Assembly: GCF_902506555.1 (NCBI RefSeq)
Contig: NZ_LR732707.1
Location: 62,001 to 126,000 of the forward strand
Length of the DNA: 64,000 nucleotides
Direction of reading: 5' to 3'
From: Sphingorhabdus sp. 109
GTDB taxonomy: Bacteria > Pseudomonadota > Alphaproteobacteria > Sphingomonadales > Sphingomonadaceae
How positions within the stretch are numbered: the stretch's first letter is position 1; every line of letters starts with the position of its first letter. Below, in pieces: positions 42,679-52,289 of the stretch. Below the pieces are notes generated by a model. The model had not been told where the DNA came from, ran no database searches, and saw only the letters and a list, made by a program, of their open reading frames with translations. A program made the translations under genes and the position numbers.

Positions 42679-43691
42679 CGCACACGCCATTTCGCCGTTC
42701 CGCCTCGGCGGTCCTGCTTGTCTCCGCCACCGCGCTCGCCGGCTGCGCCACCACCTCGGCGAAGCCGCCCGCCATCGCCTACGACGATCCGCCGCGCGAG
42801 ATCGCGGCGACGCCGGCTGCGGAACCGCCGCGCCCCGTCGAGGTGGTGACGATCCCCGAACCCCTGCCGCTCCCCGGCCAATTGAAGCCGGTCGCGGCCG
42901 GAGCGGCGACTTCCGAGCCCGCCGATCCGCGCCGCCGCGTCGGGGCCGCCAACGCCGCCGCCCGCGTGCAGCCGGTGCGTGACGGTTTCCTCAACGCCAT
43001 CCAGCAATATCCCTGGACGGACGGCGCGCTCTATCAGGTCTATACCGCGCCCGGACAGGTAACGGACATCGCCTTGCAGGAAGGCGAGCAGCTCGTGGGG
43101 TCGGGGCCGGTCGCGGCCGGCGATACGGTCAGGTGGATCATTGGCGACACGGTGAGCGGCAGCGGCGCGACGGCGCGCGTGCATATCCTCGTGAAGCCGA
43201 CGCGGCCCGACCTTTCCACGAACCTCATCATCAACACTTCCCGGCGCACCTATCATCTGGAGCTGCGCGCGACGGCTTCGACCTACATGGCGTCGGTCTC
43301 GTGGACCTATCCGCAGGACCAGCTCATCGCGCTGCGCGGCGCCAATGCCGAAGCCGCCGCCTCGGCCCCCGTCGCGACCGGCCTCGACCTCGCGGCGCTC
43401 AACTTCCGTTACCGGATCGAGGGCGACCGCGTGCCGTGGAAGCCCGTTCGCGCCTTCGACGATTCCGCCCAGGTGTTCATCGAGTTTCCGGCCGGGATCT
43501 CGCAGGGCGAGATGCCGCCCTTGTTCGCGACCGGCGCGGCCGGCGACGCCGAGCTGGTCAACTATCGTGTGCAGGGCCGCTACATGGTGGTGGACCGGCT
43601 GTTCGCCGCCGCTGAGCTGCGCCTGGGCGACCGGCGCAGCGAGCAGCGCGTCCGCATCGTGCGCGACGACGGACGCAGGGGGCGGCCGTGA
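42675..43691 (+). CDS. trbG: TrbG (VirB9-like)
   Basis: A 338-residue periplasmic/outer membrane channel protein with lipoprotein-like signal (LVSATALAGC, Cys at about residue 22) and a VirB9 domain (LSTNLIINTSRRTYHLELRA, and later FIEFPAGISQGEMPPLF). ATG 42675 overlaps the trbF stop. It would form the outer ring with TrbI. Confidence 0.93.
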   Translation: MTHTPFRRSASAVLLVSATALAGCATTSAKPPAIAYDDPPREIAATPAAEPPRPVEVVTIPEPLPLPGQLKPVAAGAATSEPADPRRRVGAANAAARVQPVRDGFLNAIQQYPWTDGALYQVYTAPGQVTDIALQEGEQLVGSGPVAAGDTVRWIIGDTVSGSGATARVHILVKPTRPDLSTNLIINTSRRTYHLELRATASTYMASVSWTYPQDQLIALRGANAEAAASAPVATGLDLAALNFRYRIEGDRVPWKPVRAFDDSAQVFIEFPAGISQGEMPPLFATGAAGDAELVNYRVQGRYMVVDRLFAAAELRLGDRRSEQRVRIVRDDGRRGRP

Positions 43692-44905
43692 CCGATCCGG
43701 CCGACAATTCCCCGCCCGAGGCCGCCGCACCGCAAGCGCCGCGCCCCGATCCTCAAGCCTTCCAGCTTCGCGGCGACCCGCCGCGCGTCATGCGCCTGTC
43801 GCGCAAGGCTCTGGCCGCGATCGGCGTCGTCGCCAGCCTCGGGATCGGCGGCTCGCTGATCTATGCGCTGAAGCCGGCAGGCGAGAAGGAAGCAAAGGAA
43901 CTCTACAGCACGGACAGCCGCGCCACCTCCGAGACCATCACGTCGGGACCGCGCGATTACAGTCAGGCGCCGAAACTCGGCCCGCCGCTTCCCGGTGATC
44001 TCGGCGGCCCGATCGTCTCGGCGCAACAGCGCGGGGAGAATGTCCCGGTCCCGCCGGTCGGCGCCCAGCCCGATCCGCGCGCCCAGGCCGAGGAAGCCGC
44101 CCGCCAGCGCATCAGCCAGGAGCGCGACGCGGCGCGCATGAGCGGCGTGTTTCTCGGCGGCGGTAGCGCCGGGGCCGCTGCCATGCCTTCGCTGCCGAAC
44201 CTCGCAATCGCAACGCCCGACGCTGCCGCTCCGCAGCCAGCCGATTCCGCGCAGGGCGACCAGGCCGCCAAACGCGCCTTCATGGCGCAGGCGTCCAGCC
44301 AGCGCACGGTGAGCGTCGAGCGGCTTGTCGCGCCGGCTTCGCCCAACATCGTGCAGGCCGGCAGCATCATTCCGGCCGCGCTCATCACCGGCATCCGCTC
44401 CGACCTGCCCGGCCAGATCACCGCCCAGGTGACGGCGAACGTCTATGACAGCCCTACGGGCCGCATCCTGCTCATCCCGCAAGGGGCGCGGCTGATCGGC
44501 GAGTATGACAGCGAAATCGCCGCCGGCCAGACGCGCGTGCTGCTGGCATGGGATCGGCTCATCATGCCGGACGGCCGCTCGATCGTTCTCGAGCGCCAGC
44601 CCGGCGCCGATGCGGCCGGCTATGCCGGATTGCAGGATCGCGTGAACCAGCATTGGGGCAACCTGCTGAAAGCCGCCGCCGTCTCGACGCTGCTTGGCGT
44701 GGGGGCCGAGCTGGGCGCGGACAGCGAGGATGACCTGACTCGCGCCCTGCGCCGCGGATCGCAGGACACCATCAACCAGACCGGCCAGCAGATCGTGCGT
44801 CGGCAGCTCAACGTGCAGCCGACGCTCACCATCCGGCCGGGGCATCCGTTGCGCGTGGTTCTGACCCGCGACCTCGTATTGGAGCCGGTTGGAGGCGCAC
44901 GATGA
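43688..44905 (+). CDS. trbI: TrbI (VirB10-like)
   Basis: A 405-residue protein that spans from inner to outer membrane. A membrane helix at about residues 40-60 (ALAAIGVVASLGIGGSLIYAL in part) is followed by a Pro-rich linker and the VirB10 domain with LIPQGARLIGEYDSEI and LGADSEDDLTRALRRGSQDTINQTGQQIVRR in part. GTG 43688 overlaps trbG. It is the last structural gene of the mating channel. Confidence 0.95.
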   Translation: MTDPADNSPPEAAAPQAPRPDPQAFQLRGDPPRVMRLSRKALAAIGVVASLGIGGSLIYALKPAGEKEAKELYSTDSRATSETITSGPRDYSQAPKLGPPLPGDLGGPIVSAQQRGENVPVPPVGAQPDPRAQAEEAARQRISQERDAARMSGVFLGGGSAGAAAMPSLPNLAIATPDAAAPQPADSAQGDQAAKRAFMAQASSQRTVSVERLVAPASPNIVQAGSIIPAALITGIRSDLPGQITAQVTANVYDSPTGRILLIPQGARLIGEYDSEIAAGQTRVLLAWDRLIMPDGRSIVLERQPGADAAGYAGLQDRVNQHWGNLLKAAAVSTLLGVGAELGADSEDDLTRALRRGSQDTINQTGQQIVRRQLNVQPTLTIRPGHPLRVVLTRDLVLEPVGGAR

Positions 44906-45123
44906 GCAAATTGAAGCTGGGGCCGCTTCCCGACGAGAAGCCGATAAAGGCCACGGTGGACATTCCCGCTGCGGTATATCGCGAGCTGACCGCCTATGCG
45001 GAGGCACACGCGGCCGAGACGGGCAGTTCGCCTGTGCCGCCCGAGAAACTGCTAGTGCCGATGGCCATTCAGCTCATGGCGACGGACAGGGGCTTTCGCC
45101 GGTGGCTCGCGCAGCGGAAGTGA
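44902..45123 (+). CDS. DUF2274 protein
   Basis: A 73-residue protein of the DUF2274 family, always found after trbI in this ICE type: KLGPLPDEKPIKATVDIPAAVYRELTAYAEAHA in part. The ribbon-helix-helix-like start suggests DNA binding, not proven. It overlaps trbI by four bases and ends the trb operon, convergent with the 99-residue gene. Confidence 0.9.
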   Translation: MSKLKLGPLPDEKPIKATVDIPAAVYRELTAYAEAHAAETGSSPVPPEKLLVPMAIQLMATDRGFRRWLAQRK

Positions 45124-45140
45124 GAGCGCGCCGCCTGCCG

Positions 45141-45440
45141 TCAGTTGCCCATGAACTTCTTGAACCGCTCGCGGCCTTCCGCCTCGATCACCGCTTGCTC
45201 GGCGTTGGCGCACTCGTCGCCGCGGGCCGTTCCTTCCGCGCATTGCGCCACGACCTGCCGGGCTTCATCGAGATGCGCCGCGAAATACTGCATCGCGCGC
45301 GGCTCGGCCGGCGTCGGCGCGGCGGCAGGCGGGTCGGCGACGATCGCCGCTTGGTCGACGGGCACGATCACCGGGCGCAGGACGAAGCCCGCGCCGAATC
45401 CGATGACCAGCACGATGATGAGTGTCTTACTCTGTGTCAT
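45141..45440 (-). CDS. Small exported or anchored protein with TrbJ-like C-terminus
   Basis: A 99-residue protein with one N-terminal membrane segment (TLIIVLVIGFGAGFVL), a Pro/Ala linker and a helical end containing two Cys (VVAQCAEGTARGDECANAEQ). The final residues EAEGRERFKKFMGN nearly repeat the end of TrbJ. Size and layout recall entry-exclusion proteins (TrbK/EexN), which is an inference. ATG 45440 follows GGAGA and lies three bases after the lysR stop, so it is the last gene of that transcript. Confidence 0.65.
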   Translation of the reverse strand: MTQSKTLIIVLVIGFGAGFVLRPVIVPVDQAAIVADPPAAAPTPAEPRAMQYFAAHLDEARQVVAQCAEGTARGDECANAEQAVIEAEGRERFKKFMGN

Positions 45441-45442
45441 GG

Positions 45443-46384
45443 CTATTTTTTCTCCGGTTGGTGATGTGATGGCTGGGGCGTGGGAATGGGTGGCAGCGAA
45501 TAGCGAACGGCCACGAAATCGAGAAACCGGCGCAGGACCGCATTCTCGTTGTCAGCCCGCCAATACCCCGAAAAGCCTATCCGTATGTGGCTGCCAGTCT
45601 CATGGACCTCGCGAAACACGACGCCTGGAATCTGGATGCCGAGCGCGGATTCCGCGACGATCGAGATATGGCCGCCCAGCGCGATGGCGCTAAGCACCGT
45701 GTCGCGGCCGATGTCGTCCATTGCAATCTCGGGCGTGTAGCCCGGCATCCCAAGCTTCCCTAGCAGCATGTTACGGGTTTCGGGGCCGGGATCGCGCTCG
45801 GTGAGCAGGAAGCGTTCGCCGCTCAGGTCCGGCCAATGGATACGCTCGCGCGCGATAAGCTGATGGCCTTCCGGCATCGCCACCAACATGCGCTCACTCC
45901 ACAAGGGGCGGCTCATCAACTCCCGATAGGGTGTCTCGCCGGTCATGATCGCGATGTCGAGCAGGCCGTTCTCGATCCCGGCCAGCAGCATATCCCGGTC
46001 GCGCTCGAAGCCGGACACTTTCACCTCGGGATAGCGTTCGCCGAACTCGCTCAGCGTCGCCCGCAAGTTGCCGGCAGAGAAGGACGTATAGAAGCCCACC
46101 GCCAGCTTGCCGGCATGGCCGTCGTTCGTGGCGCGAACCCAAGCGTTCAGCTCCTCGAACTCCCTGACGATGCGCTGCGCCGTCCGCAGATAGGTTGTGC
46201 CGTTCGGTGTCAGCGTGGCACCGCGCGTCTTGCGGTCGAACAGCGCCATACCCAGCCGCTTCTCGATTTCGAGGATATGCCTGCTAAGCGTTGCCTGCTT
46301 GATATTGATGCTGCGCGCCGCGCGGCTGAAGCTGCCAGCCTCGGCGGCCGCAATCAGGTAGCGAAGCTGGCGCAGCTCGATCAC
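45443..46384 (-). CDS. LysR-type transcriptional regulator
   Basis: A 313-residue LTTR: N-terminal winged HTH (LRQLRYLIAAAEAGSFSRAARSINIKQATLSRHI in part), then a periplasmic-binding-like effector domain (AGKLAVGFYTSFSAGNL, GLLDIAIMTGE). It overlaps the outer membrane efflux gene by four bases, so it is co-transcribed with the pump, an unusual place for an LTTR, which is normally divergent. I recall LTTRs at this point of related ICE backbones, so it may control transfer genes rather than the pump. Confidence 0.93.
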   Translation of the reverse strand: MIELRQLRYLIAAAEAGSFSRAARSINIKQATLSRHILEIEKRLGMALFDRKTRGATLTPNGTTYLRTAQRIVREFEELNAWVRATNDGHAGKLAVGFYTSFSAGNLRATLSEFGERYPEVKVSGFERDRDMLLAGIENGLLDIAIMTGETPYRELMSRPLWSERMLVAMPEGHQLIARERIHWPDLSGERFLLTERDPGPETRNMLLGKLGMPGYTPEIAMDDIGRDTVLSAIALGGHISIVAESALGIQIPGVVFREVHETGSHIRIGFSGYWRADNENAVLRRFLDFVAVRYSLPPIPTPQPSHHQPEKK

Positions 46385-47847
46385 CGGGTTAACGGATCAT
46401 CAGGCGGTGCCGCGAACTCCGTCCAGCCGCCGCCCAGCGCCTTGTAGAGATTGATGAGATTGCTAAGCCGCACCAGCTTGGAGCGGACCAGGGCTTGCTG
46501 CGATCCGTAGAGCGTGCGCTGGGCTTCGAGCAGGGCGAGATTGTCGTCCTCTCCTGCTTTGAACCGCTGTTCCGCGAGCGCATAGGCGTTACGGCTCGCA
46601 TCGACCCGCTGCGTTTCCGACCGGATTTGAGCGTCCAGAGTGCCTTTGCCAGCGAGGCCATCGGCCACTTCGCGGAATGCGGACTGGATTGCCCTTTCAT
46701 AGTTGGCGATCTCGATCCGCTTCTGCACTTCCGCACGGTCGAGATTGGCCCTGAGCGCGCCGCCGCCAAAGATGGGAAGCGGCAGGGTGATGCGCGGCAT
46801 GAAGCTCCACGCGCCCGACCCCGACGAGAACAGATCGTCGAGGCTGGCGCTCGCTGTTCCCGCCGAGCCGGTTAGGCTGATCGTCGGGAAGAATGCCGCG
46901 CGGGCCGCGCCGATATTGGCGTTCGCGCCGCGCAGCGTATGTTCGGCCGCGCGAATGTCGGGACGGCGCGTGAGAAGGTCCGAGGGCAAGCCAGCGGGCA
47001 GATCGGCGGGCATGATCCCGTCGGGCAACGTGTCAGCCGCATCAAGCCGGGTGGTCAGCTCCGGCGACAACGGCTCACCCAGCAGCAGAACCAGCGCATT
47101 GCGGTCCTGTGCGGCAAGACGAGTAAAGGTCGCGCGATCCGATTCCGCCGTGCGGAGCGCCACCTCGGCGCGTTCGAGATCGAGCCGGGCAAGATTGCCC
47201 ACTTCGGCAAGCTGCTTCGTCAGCGCATAGCTGCGTTCCTGGGTGGCAAGCGTTTCGTTGGCGAGGCGGAGCAGTTCCTGATCGGCGCGCAAGGTCAGAT
47301 AAGCGTTGGCGACTTCCGCAACGAGACTCATCTGCGAAGCCTGCCGGGTGGCATCCAGCGACAGATAGGACTCCAGCGCCTGATCGCTCAGGCTGCGGAC
47401 GCGGCCCCACAGGTCCAGCTCCCAGGCCGAAGCCATCGCCCCCACCTGATAGCTGCGGCGGTTATAGAACAGGTCGGATGGCAAGCGCTGGGCTGTCCCT
47501 TCCGCCCCGACGGCGATGGTCGGCAGCAGTTCGGATCGCTGGATGCGGTATTGCGCGCGCGCCGCTTCCACGTTCAGGGCCGTCACGCGAAGGTCGCGGT
47601 TATTCGTCAGCGCCTTTTCGACCAGCTCGTGCAACAGCGGATCGTCGTAGAAGTCGCGCCACCCGATGTCCGCTCCCGCGCTCGCCTCGGAAGGCTGCAC
47701 GCCCTCATACGCCGCGCCGGTCGGGAAGGATGGGCTCACCGGCGCTTCCGGGCGCACATATTTCGGCGCCATGGAGCAACCGGCGAGCGCCGCCGAGCCG
47801 AGCAGAAGGATGAGCTTGCCACTCAGGGCATTCAGTCGAGCGTTCAT
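46381..47847 (-). CDS. Outer membrane efflux lipoprotein (OprM/NodT-like)
   Basis: A 488-residue TolC-family channel with lipobox LAGC at about residue 24, followed by the family start CSMAPKYVRPEAPVSPSFP. Two repeats of the helical hairpin are visible (RDLRVTALNVEAARAQYRIQRSELLPTI in part; RPDIRAAEHTLRGANANIGAARAAFFPTISL in part). ATG 47847 overlaps the stop of the RND gene. It provides the outer exit duct of the pump. Confidence 0.95.
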   Translation of the reverse strand: MNARLNALSGKLILLLGSAALAGCSMAPKYVRPEAPVSPSFPTGAAYEGVQPSEASAGADIGWRDFYDDPLLHELVEKALTNNRDLRVTALNVEAARAQYRIQRSELLPTIAVGAEGTAQRLPSDLFYNRRSYQVGAMASAWELDLWGRVRSLSDQALESYLSLDATRQASQMSLVAEVANAYLTLRADQELLRLANETLATQERSYALTKQLAEVGNLARLDLERAEVALRTAESDRATFTRLAAQDRNALVLLLGEPLSPELTTRLDAADTLPDGIMPADLPAGLPSDLLTRRPDIRAAEHTLRGANANIGAARAAFFPTISLTGSAGTASASLDDLFSSGSGAWSFMPRITLPLPIFGGGALRANLDRAEVQKRIEIANYERAIQSAFREVADGLAGKGTLDAQIRSETQRVDASRNAYALAEQRFKAGEDDNLALLEAQRTLYGSQQALVRSKLVRLSNLINLYKALGGGWTEFAAPPDDPLTR

Positions 47848-50800
47848 GCGTTTTGCTCCGAAAGCGGGGCCGATGGCTGACGTGCCTCGCGGCGGACCGC
47901 AAAGCGCCGCACAGCGACGTAGAAGACGGGCGTGAGGATCAGGCCGAACAGCGTAACCCCGAGCATCCCGGCGAACACGGCGATGCCCATGGCGTGACGC
48001 ATTTCCGCGCCCGCGCCGCTCGCGATCACCAGCGGAATGACGCCGGCGATGAAGGCGATCGACGTCATCAGGATCGGCCGCAATCGCAGCTTCGCCGCTT
48101 CCAAAACCGCCGGTAGCGGCTCCATGCCTTCCTGTTCCTTCGCGCGGGCGAACTCCACGATCAGGATGGCGTTCTTGGCGGCCAAGCCGACCAGCACGAC
48201 GAACGCGATCTGTGTGAAGATGTTGTTGTCGCCGCCTGAAATCCACACGCCGCCGATGGCGGAGAGCAGCGCCATCGGAGCGATCAGCAGCACGGCGAAC
48301 GGCAGCGACCAGCTATTATATTGCGCCGCCAGGATCAGGAAGGCGAGCAGCACCGACAGCGGGAAGACGATAAGCGCCGTGTTGCCTGCGGCCTTCTCCT
48401 GATAGGTGAGATCGGTCCATTCATAGGTCATGCCGGGAGGCAGCGTTTCTTGGACGATGCGTTCGATTGCCGCCGTCGCCTGACCCGACGAATAGCCCGG
48501 CGCAGGGCCGCCGCTGATGTCGGCCGACGGATAGCCATTATAGTGCATGACGCGATCCGGCCCCGTGCTGCGCGTGATCGTCACCAGCGACGACAGCGGG
48601 ATCATCTCGCCCGTCGCGTTGCGGACCTGGAGCTGACCGATATTTTCGGCCTGCTGGCGGAACGGCGCGTCGGCCTGGACCATCACCCGGTAAGTGCGGC
48701 CAAAGCGGTTAAAGTCGTTCACATAGAGCGAGCCGAGATTGACCTGCATCGTCTCGAAGATCGCGGTCAACGGCACGCCTTGCGCCTTCGCCTTCACCCG
48801 ATCGACATCGATCTGGACCTGGGGCGCGTTGGGCTGGAAGCTCGCCAGCATCCCGGCCAGCTCAGGCGTCTGCATGGCGCGCGCCATGATCTGCCCTTGC
48901 GCCTGCGCGAGCGCGTTGAAGCCAAGTCCCGCGCGATCCTCGATTTGCAGCTTGAAGCCGCCCATTGCGCCAAGGCCCGGCACAGGCGGCGGCGGGAATA
49001 CACCCACGAAGCCGTCGGGAATCTGGCTGAACTTGCCCATCAGCCTGCCGGCGATGGCGTGGGCCGAGAGGTCCGCGCCTTTCCGATCCTCAAAACTGTC
49101 GAGCATGATGAACATGACCGCCGAATTGGGCAGGTTGGCCGCGCCGTTCACGTCGAGGCCGGGAAAGGCGACGACGCTTTCGACGCCCGGCTCCGCAAGC
49201 GCGGTTTCTGACATTTGCTGCACCACTGCTTCCGTGCGGTCGAGCGAGGCTCCGGCAGGAAGTTGGGCGATGCTGAGCAGATAATATTTGTCCTGCATCG
49301 GCACGAAGCCTGCGGGGACTTGGTGGAAGCCCAGCCAGGTCAGCCCCAGGAAGCCGGCATAGAGCAGCCCAACGATTCCACTCGCCCGCACCGCACGGCG
49401 CACCGTCCCCACATAGCGGTCGGACAGCTTGTCGAAGAAGCGATTGAACCGCGCGAAGACGCCCCCGAATACACGGTCGATGAAGCGGGTAAGCCGATCG
49501 CGCGGCGTGTCGCCGTGATGCGGTTTCAGCAGCATACCGGCCAGCGCGGGGGAGAGCGTCAGCGAATTGATGGCCGACAGGATGGTTGAAATCGCGATCG
49601 TCAGCGCGAACTGGCGATAGAACTCACCCTGCAATCCTGACAGAAATGCCGAGGGGATGAATACCGCCGCCAGCACCGAGGTAATCGCAAGGATCGGCCC
49701 CGTCACCTCGTCCATCGCCTTTCGGGCCGCCTCCTTGGGAGACTGACCCAAAGCGATGTGTCGCTCGACATTCTCGACCACCACGATCGCGTCATCGACG
49801 ACGATGCCGATGGAAAGCACCAGTCCGAACAGCGACAGCGTGTTCAGCGAGAAGCCGAACAGATACATGATGGCGAATGTGCCGACGAGCGACACCGGCA
49901 CGGCGACCAGCGGAATGATGGACGCGCGCCAGCTCTGGAGGAAGATGACCACGACGAGAACGACGAGCAGCGTCGCTTCAAGCAGCGTCACCGCCACCGA
50001 TTTGAGCGAGGCGCGCACGAAGATCGTGGGATCGTAGGCGATCTCATAGCCGATGCCTTCCGGGAAATCGGCCTTGAGGCGTTCCATCGTGGCCCGCACC
50101 GCACTCGACGTGTCGAGCGCATTGGCGCCGGGACTCATGAGGATTTGCATGCCGACGGCGGGCTTGCCGTTCAACATGCTGCGCAGAGTATAATTGTCCG
50201 CGCCCATCTGGATGCGGGCGACGTCGCGCAGGCGGGTGATTTGCCCATCTTCGCCGCTCTTGACCACAATATCGCCGAACTGCTCCTCGGTGGTCAGCCT
50301 GCCCAGCGCATTGACGGACACCTGATAGGCGGCCTGCGCATTGGGTTGCTGGCCGATCGAACCGGCGGCGACCTGAATATTCTGCTCGCGGATCGCGGCG
50401 ACGACGTCGCTGGCGGTCAGGCCGCGCGCCGCCACCTTGGTAGGATCGAGCCACGCGCGCATCGCATACTCGCCTTCACCGCCGATGATGACGTTGGCGA
50501 CGCCTGGAAGGCGCGCCAGTTCATCCTTCACACGCAGCGAGGCATAGTTGGACACGTAGAGCGGATCGTAACGATCGCTGGTGGCGCGCATATGCATGAC
50601 CATCAGGATGTCGGGCGAGGTCTTGTCCGTCACAACGCCTATGCGCTGCACCTCCTCCGGCAGTCGGGGCAGCGCGCGCGAGACGCGGTTCTGCACCTGA
50701 ATTTGCGCGACATCGGGATCGGTTCCCTGCTTGAAGGAAATCGAGATCGTCATGCGCCCGTCGGTCGCAGACTGCGAACTCATGTAGAGCATGTTCTCGA

Positions 50801-51020
50801 CGCCGTTGATCGCCTGTTCGAGCGGCGCGGCGACGGTTTCGGCTATGACCTCCGGGCTGGCTCCCGGATAGGCGGCCGTGACCTGCACCGTTGGAGGCGT
50901 GACCGAGGGATACTCGCTCAAGGGAAGCTGAAACAGGGTGATGCCCCCGGCGATCAGCATGAGCACCGATAGCACGACCGCGAAGATCGGGCGGTCGACG
51001 AAGAAGCGTGGAAATGTCAT
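47844..51020 (-). CDS. RND multidrug-type efflux permease (HAE1, AcrB/MexB-like)
   Basis: A 1058-residue inner membrane pump with 12 hydrophobic segments in two halves. The proton-relay pair D409-D410 sits in GIVVDDAIVVVENVER, as in AcrB. The N-terminus FFVDRPIFAVVLSVLMLIAGG (quoted in part) and DFNRFGRTYRV fit the HAE1 drug-efflux class rather than the CusA/CzcA heavy-metal class. The start at 51020 overlaps the adaptor gene stop. Its promoter region has metal-type operators, which is unusual for this class. Confidence 0.95.
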   Translation of the reverse strand: MTFPRFFVDRPIFAVVLSVLMLIAGGITLFQLPLSEYPSVTPPTVQVTAAYPGASPEVIAETVAAPLEQAINGVENMLYMSSQSATDGRMTISISFKQGTDPDVAQIQVQNRVSRALPRLPEEVQRIGVVTDKTSPDILMVMHMRATSDRYDPLYVSNYASLRVKDELARLPGVANVIIGGEGEYAMRAWLDPTKVAARGLTASDVVAAIREQNIQVAAGSIGQQPNAQAAYQVSVNALGRLTTEEQFGDIVVKSGEDGQITRLRDVARIQMGADNYTLRSMLNGKPAVGMQILMSPGANALDTSSAVRATMERLKADFPEGIGYEIAYDPTIFVRASLKSVAVTLLEATLLVVLVVVIFLQSWRASIIPLVAVPVSLVGTFAIMYLFGFSLNTLSLFGLVLSIGIVVDDAIVVVENVERHIALGQSPKEAARKAMDEVTGPILAITSVLAAVFIPSAFLSGLQGEFYRQFALTIAISTILSAINSLTLSPALAGMLLKPHHGDTPRDRLTRFIDRVFGGVFARFNRFFDKLSDRYVGTVRRAVRASGIVGLLYAGFLGLTWLGFHQVPAGFVPMQDKYYLLSIAQLPAGASLDRTEAVVQQMSETALAEPGVESVVAFPGLDVNGAANLPNSAVMFIMLDSFEDRKGADLSAHAIAGRLMGKFSQIPDGFVGVFPPPPVPGLGAMGGFKLQIEDRAGLGFNALAQAQGQIMARAMQTPELAGMLASFQPNAPQVQIDVDRVKAKAQGVPLTAIFETMQVNLGSLYVNDFNRFGRTYRVMVQADAPFRQQAENIGQLQVRNATGEMIPLSSLVTITRSTGPDRVMHYNGYPSADISGGPAPGYSSGQATAAIERIVQETLPPGMTYEWTDLTYQEKAAGNTALIVFPLSVLLAFLILAAQYNSWSLPFAVLLIAPMALLSAIGGVWISGGDNNIFTQIAFVVLVGLAAKNAILIVEFARAKEQEGMEPLPAVLEAAKLRLRPILMTSIAFIAGVIPLVIASGAGAEMRHAMGIAVFAGMLGVTLFGLILTPVFYVAVRRFAVRREARQPSAPLSEQNA

Positions 51021-52216
51021 TGACCCGCCTCCGCAGAAGTAGCCTCAGCGGCGGGACGGTTGCCCGCACCCGAAGCCTCGCCCTGGACCATCGGCCCCCT
51101 GCGCGGCGTGACCTGCATCCCAGGACGCACAAGACCCTTGATGATGATGCTGTCGCCCGGCCTCAGTCCCGATTTGACGACGCGAAGGCCATCAACCACC
51201 GGACCGAGTTCGATCGGCCGATACTCGGCCTTGTTGCCCTGGCCGACGACCAGCACATAATTCCTGCCCTGGTCGCTTCCGACAGCCTGATCGTTGATGA
51301 GGATGGCCTGTTGGGGTGCGCCGAGCGTGAGCCTCACGCGAGCGAACAGACCCGGCGCGAGGTCCCCACCGGGGTTGGCGATGATGGCGCGGGCACGGAT
51401 GGTCCCTGCGCTGCGATCAATGCCATTGCCCAGGAAGTCGAGCGTGGCGCTGTGCGGATAGCCCTGCTCGGTCATCAGACCGATTTCGACCGGAAGGGGC
51501 GCGGTCGAACCGCCACGTCGGGCCTGCTCGACAAAATTGAGATAGGTCGCCTCGTCGATGTCGAACAGGACATGGAGCGGGTTGACCGATTTGATGGTGG
51601 TGAGCGGTGTCGCGCTGGCGCCTGCGCCCACGACGTTGCCCGCCGTGACAAGCACGCGATCGACCCGGCCGTTGATCGGCGCCGTAACCTGGGTGAAGGA
51701 AAGGTCGAGACGCGCGGCGGCGACGGCCGCGTTGCCGACCTGAACCTGTGCGCGGGCGGCGTTCCGCTGCGCCACGGCGTCGTCATAGGCTTTGCGCGAG
51801 ATCGCGCCGGTCGAGACGAGCTGTTCCGAGCGGCTGAAATTGCTTTCCGCGAGTGCGGCCGAGGCTTGCGCCTGGCGAAGCTGCGCCTGCGCCTGATCGA
51901 GCACGACCTGGAAGGGGCGCGGATCAATGCGGAACAGAAGCTGCCCCTTCCTGACGATCGCACCTTCAGGGACGTGGACGGAGACGATCGCGCCGCTGAC
52001 GCGAGGCCGCAACTCGACGCTTTGGGGCGCGGCCAATGAACCGTTGAACTCGGCCGAGGGCGCAAGCTCGCGCACCACGACTTGCGCCACCGGCACTTGC
52101 GGCGCGGCGGCAGCCGCCTGCGCGCCCTGATCGCTGCCCGATTCGCTACAGGCCGAAGTAAGGCCACCTATAGCCAAGGCCACGGAGGCCAGGAGAAGTG
52201 CGCTTTTTGCTCGCAT
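51017..52216 (-). CDS. RND periplasmic adaptor (MexA/AcrA-like)
   Basis: A 399-residue membrane fusion protein with lipobox LTSAC near residue 22. Lipoyl and hairpin regions (SGAIVSVHVPEGAIVRKGQLLFRIDPRPF in part; ALAESNFSRSEQLVSTGAISRKAYDDA in part) are typical. ATG 52216 has GAAGGG about 8 bases upstream and is preferred over TTG 52231. It is the first gene of the pump operon: adaptor, permease, outer duct, LysR, 99-residue protein. Confidence 0.94.
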   Translation of the reverse strand: MRAKSALLLASVALAIGGLTSACSESGSDQGAQAAAAAPQVPVAQVVVRELAPSAEFNGSLAAPQSVELRPRVSGAIVSVHVPEGAIVRKGQLLFRIDPRPFQVVLDQAQAQLRQAQASAALAESNFSRSEQLVSTGAISRKAYDDAVAQRNAARAQVQVGNAAVAAARLDLSFTQVTAPINGRVDRVLVTAGNVVGAGASATPLTTIKSVNPLHVLFDIDEATYLNFVEQARRGGSTAPLPVEIGLMTEQGYPHSATLDFLGNGIDRSAGTIRARAIIANPGGDLAPGLFARVRLTLGAPQQAILINDQAVGSDQGRNYVLVVGQGNKAEYRPIELGPVVDGLRVVKSGLRPGDSIIIKGLVRPGMQVTPRRGPMVQGEASGAGNRPAAEATSAEAGQ

Positions 52217-52289
52217 GATTTTGCCCTTCAACGGTGCCGCGCCCTGCTCATCTGTTCCGCGGCGTCTGATTGATTCTTGTGCGGTTTGC

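Noticed and set aside
47844-52216. Heavy-metal (CusA/CzcA-type) RND identity suggested by metal gene neighbours
   Set aside because: Sequence features (HAE1-like N-terminus, the DD pair context, OprM-like partner, MexA-like adaptor without His-rich metal sites) fit a drug-type pump; only the promoter region suggests metals.
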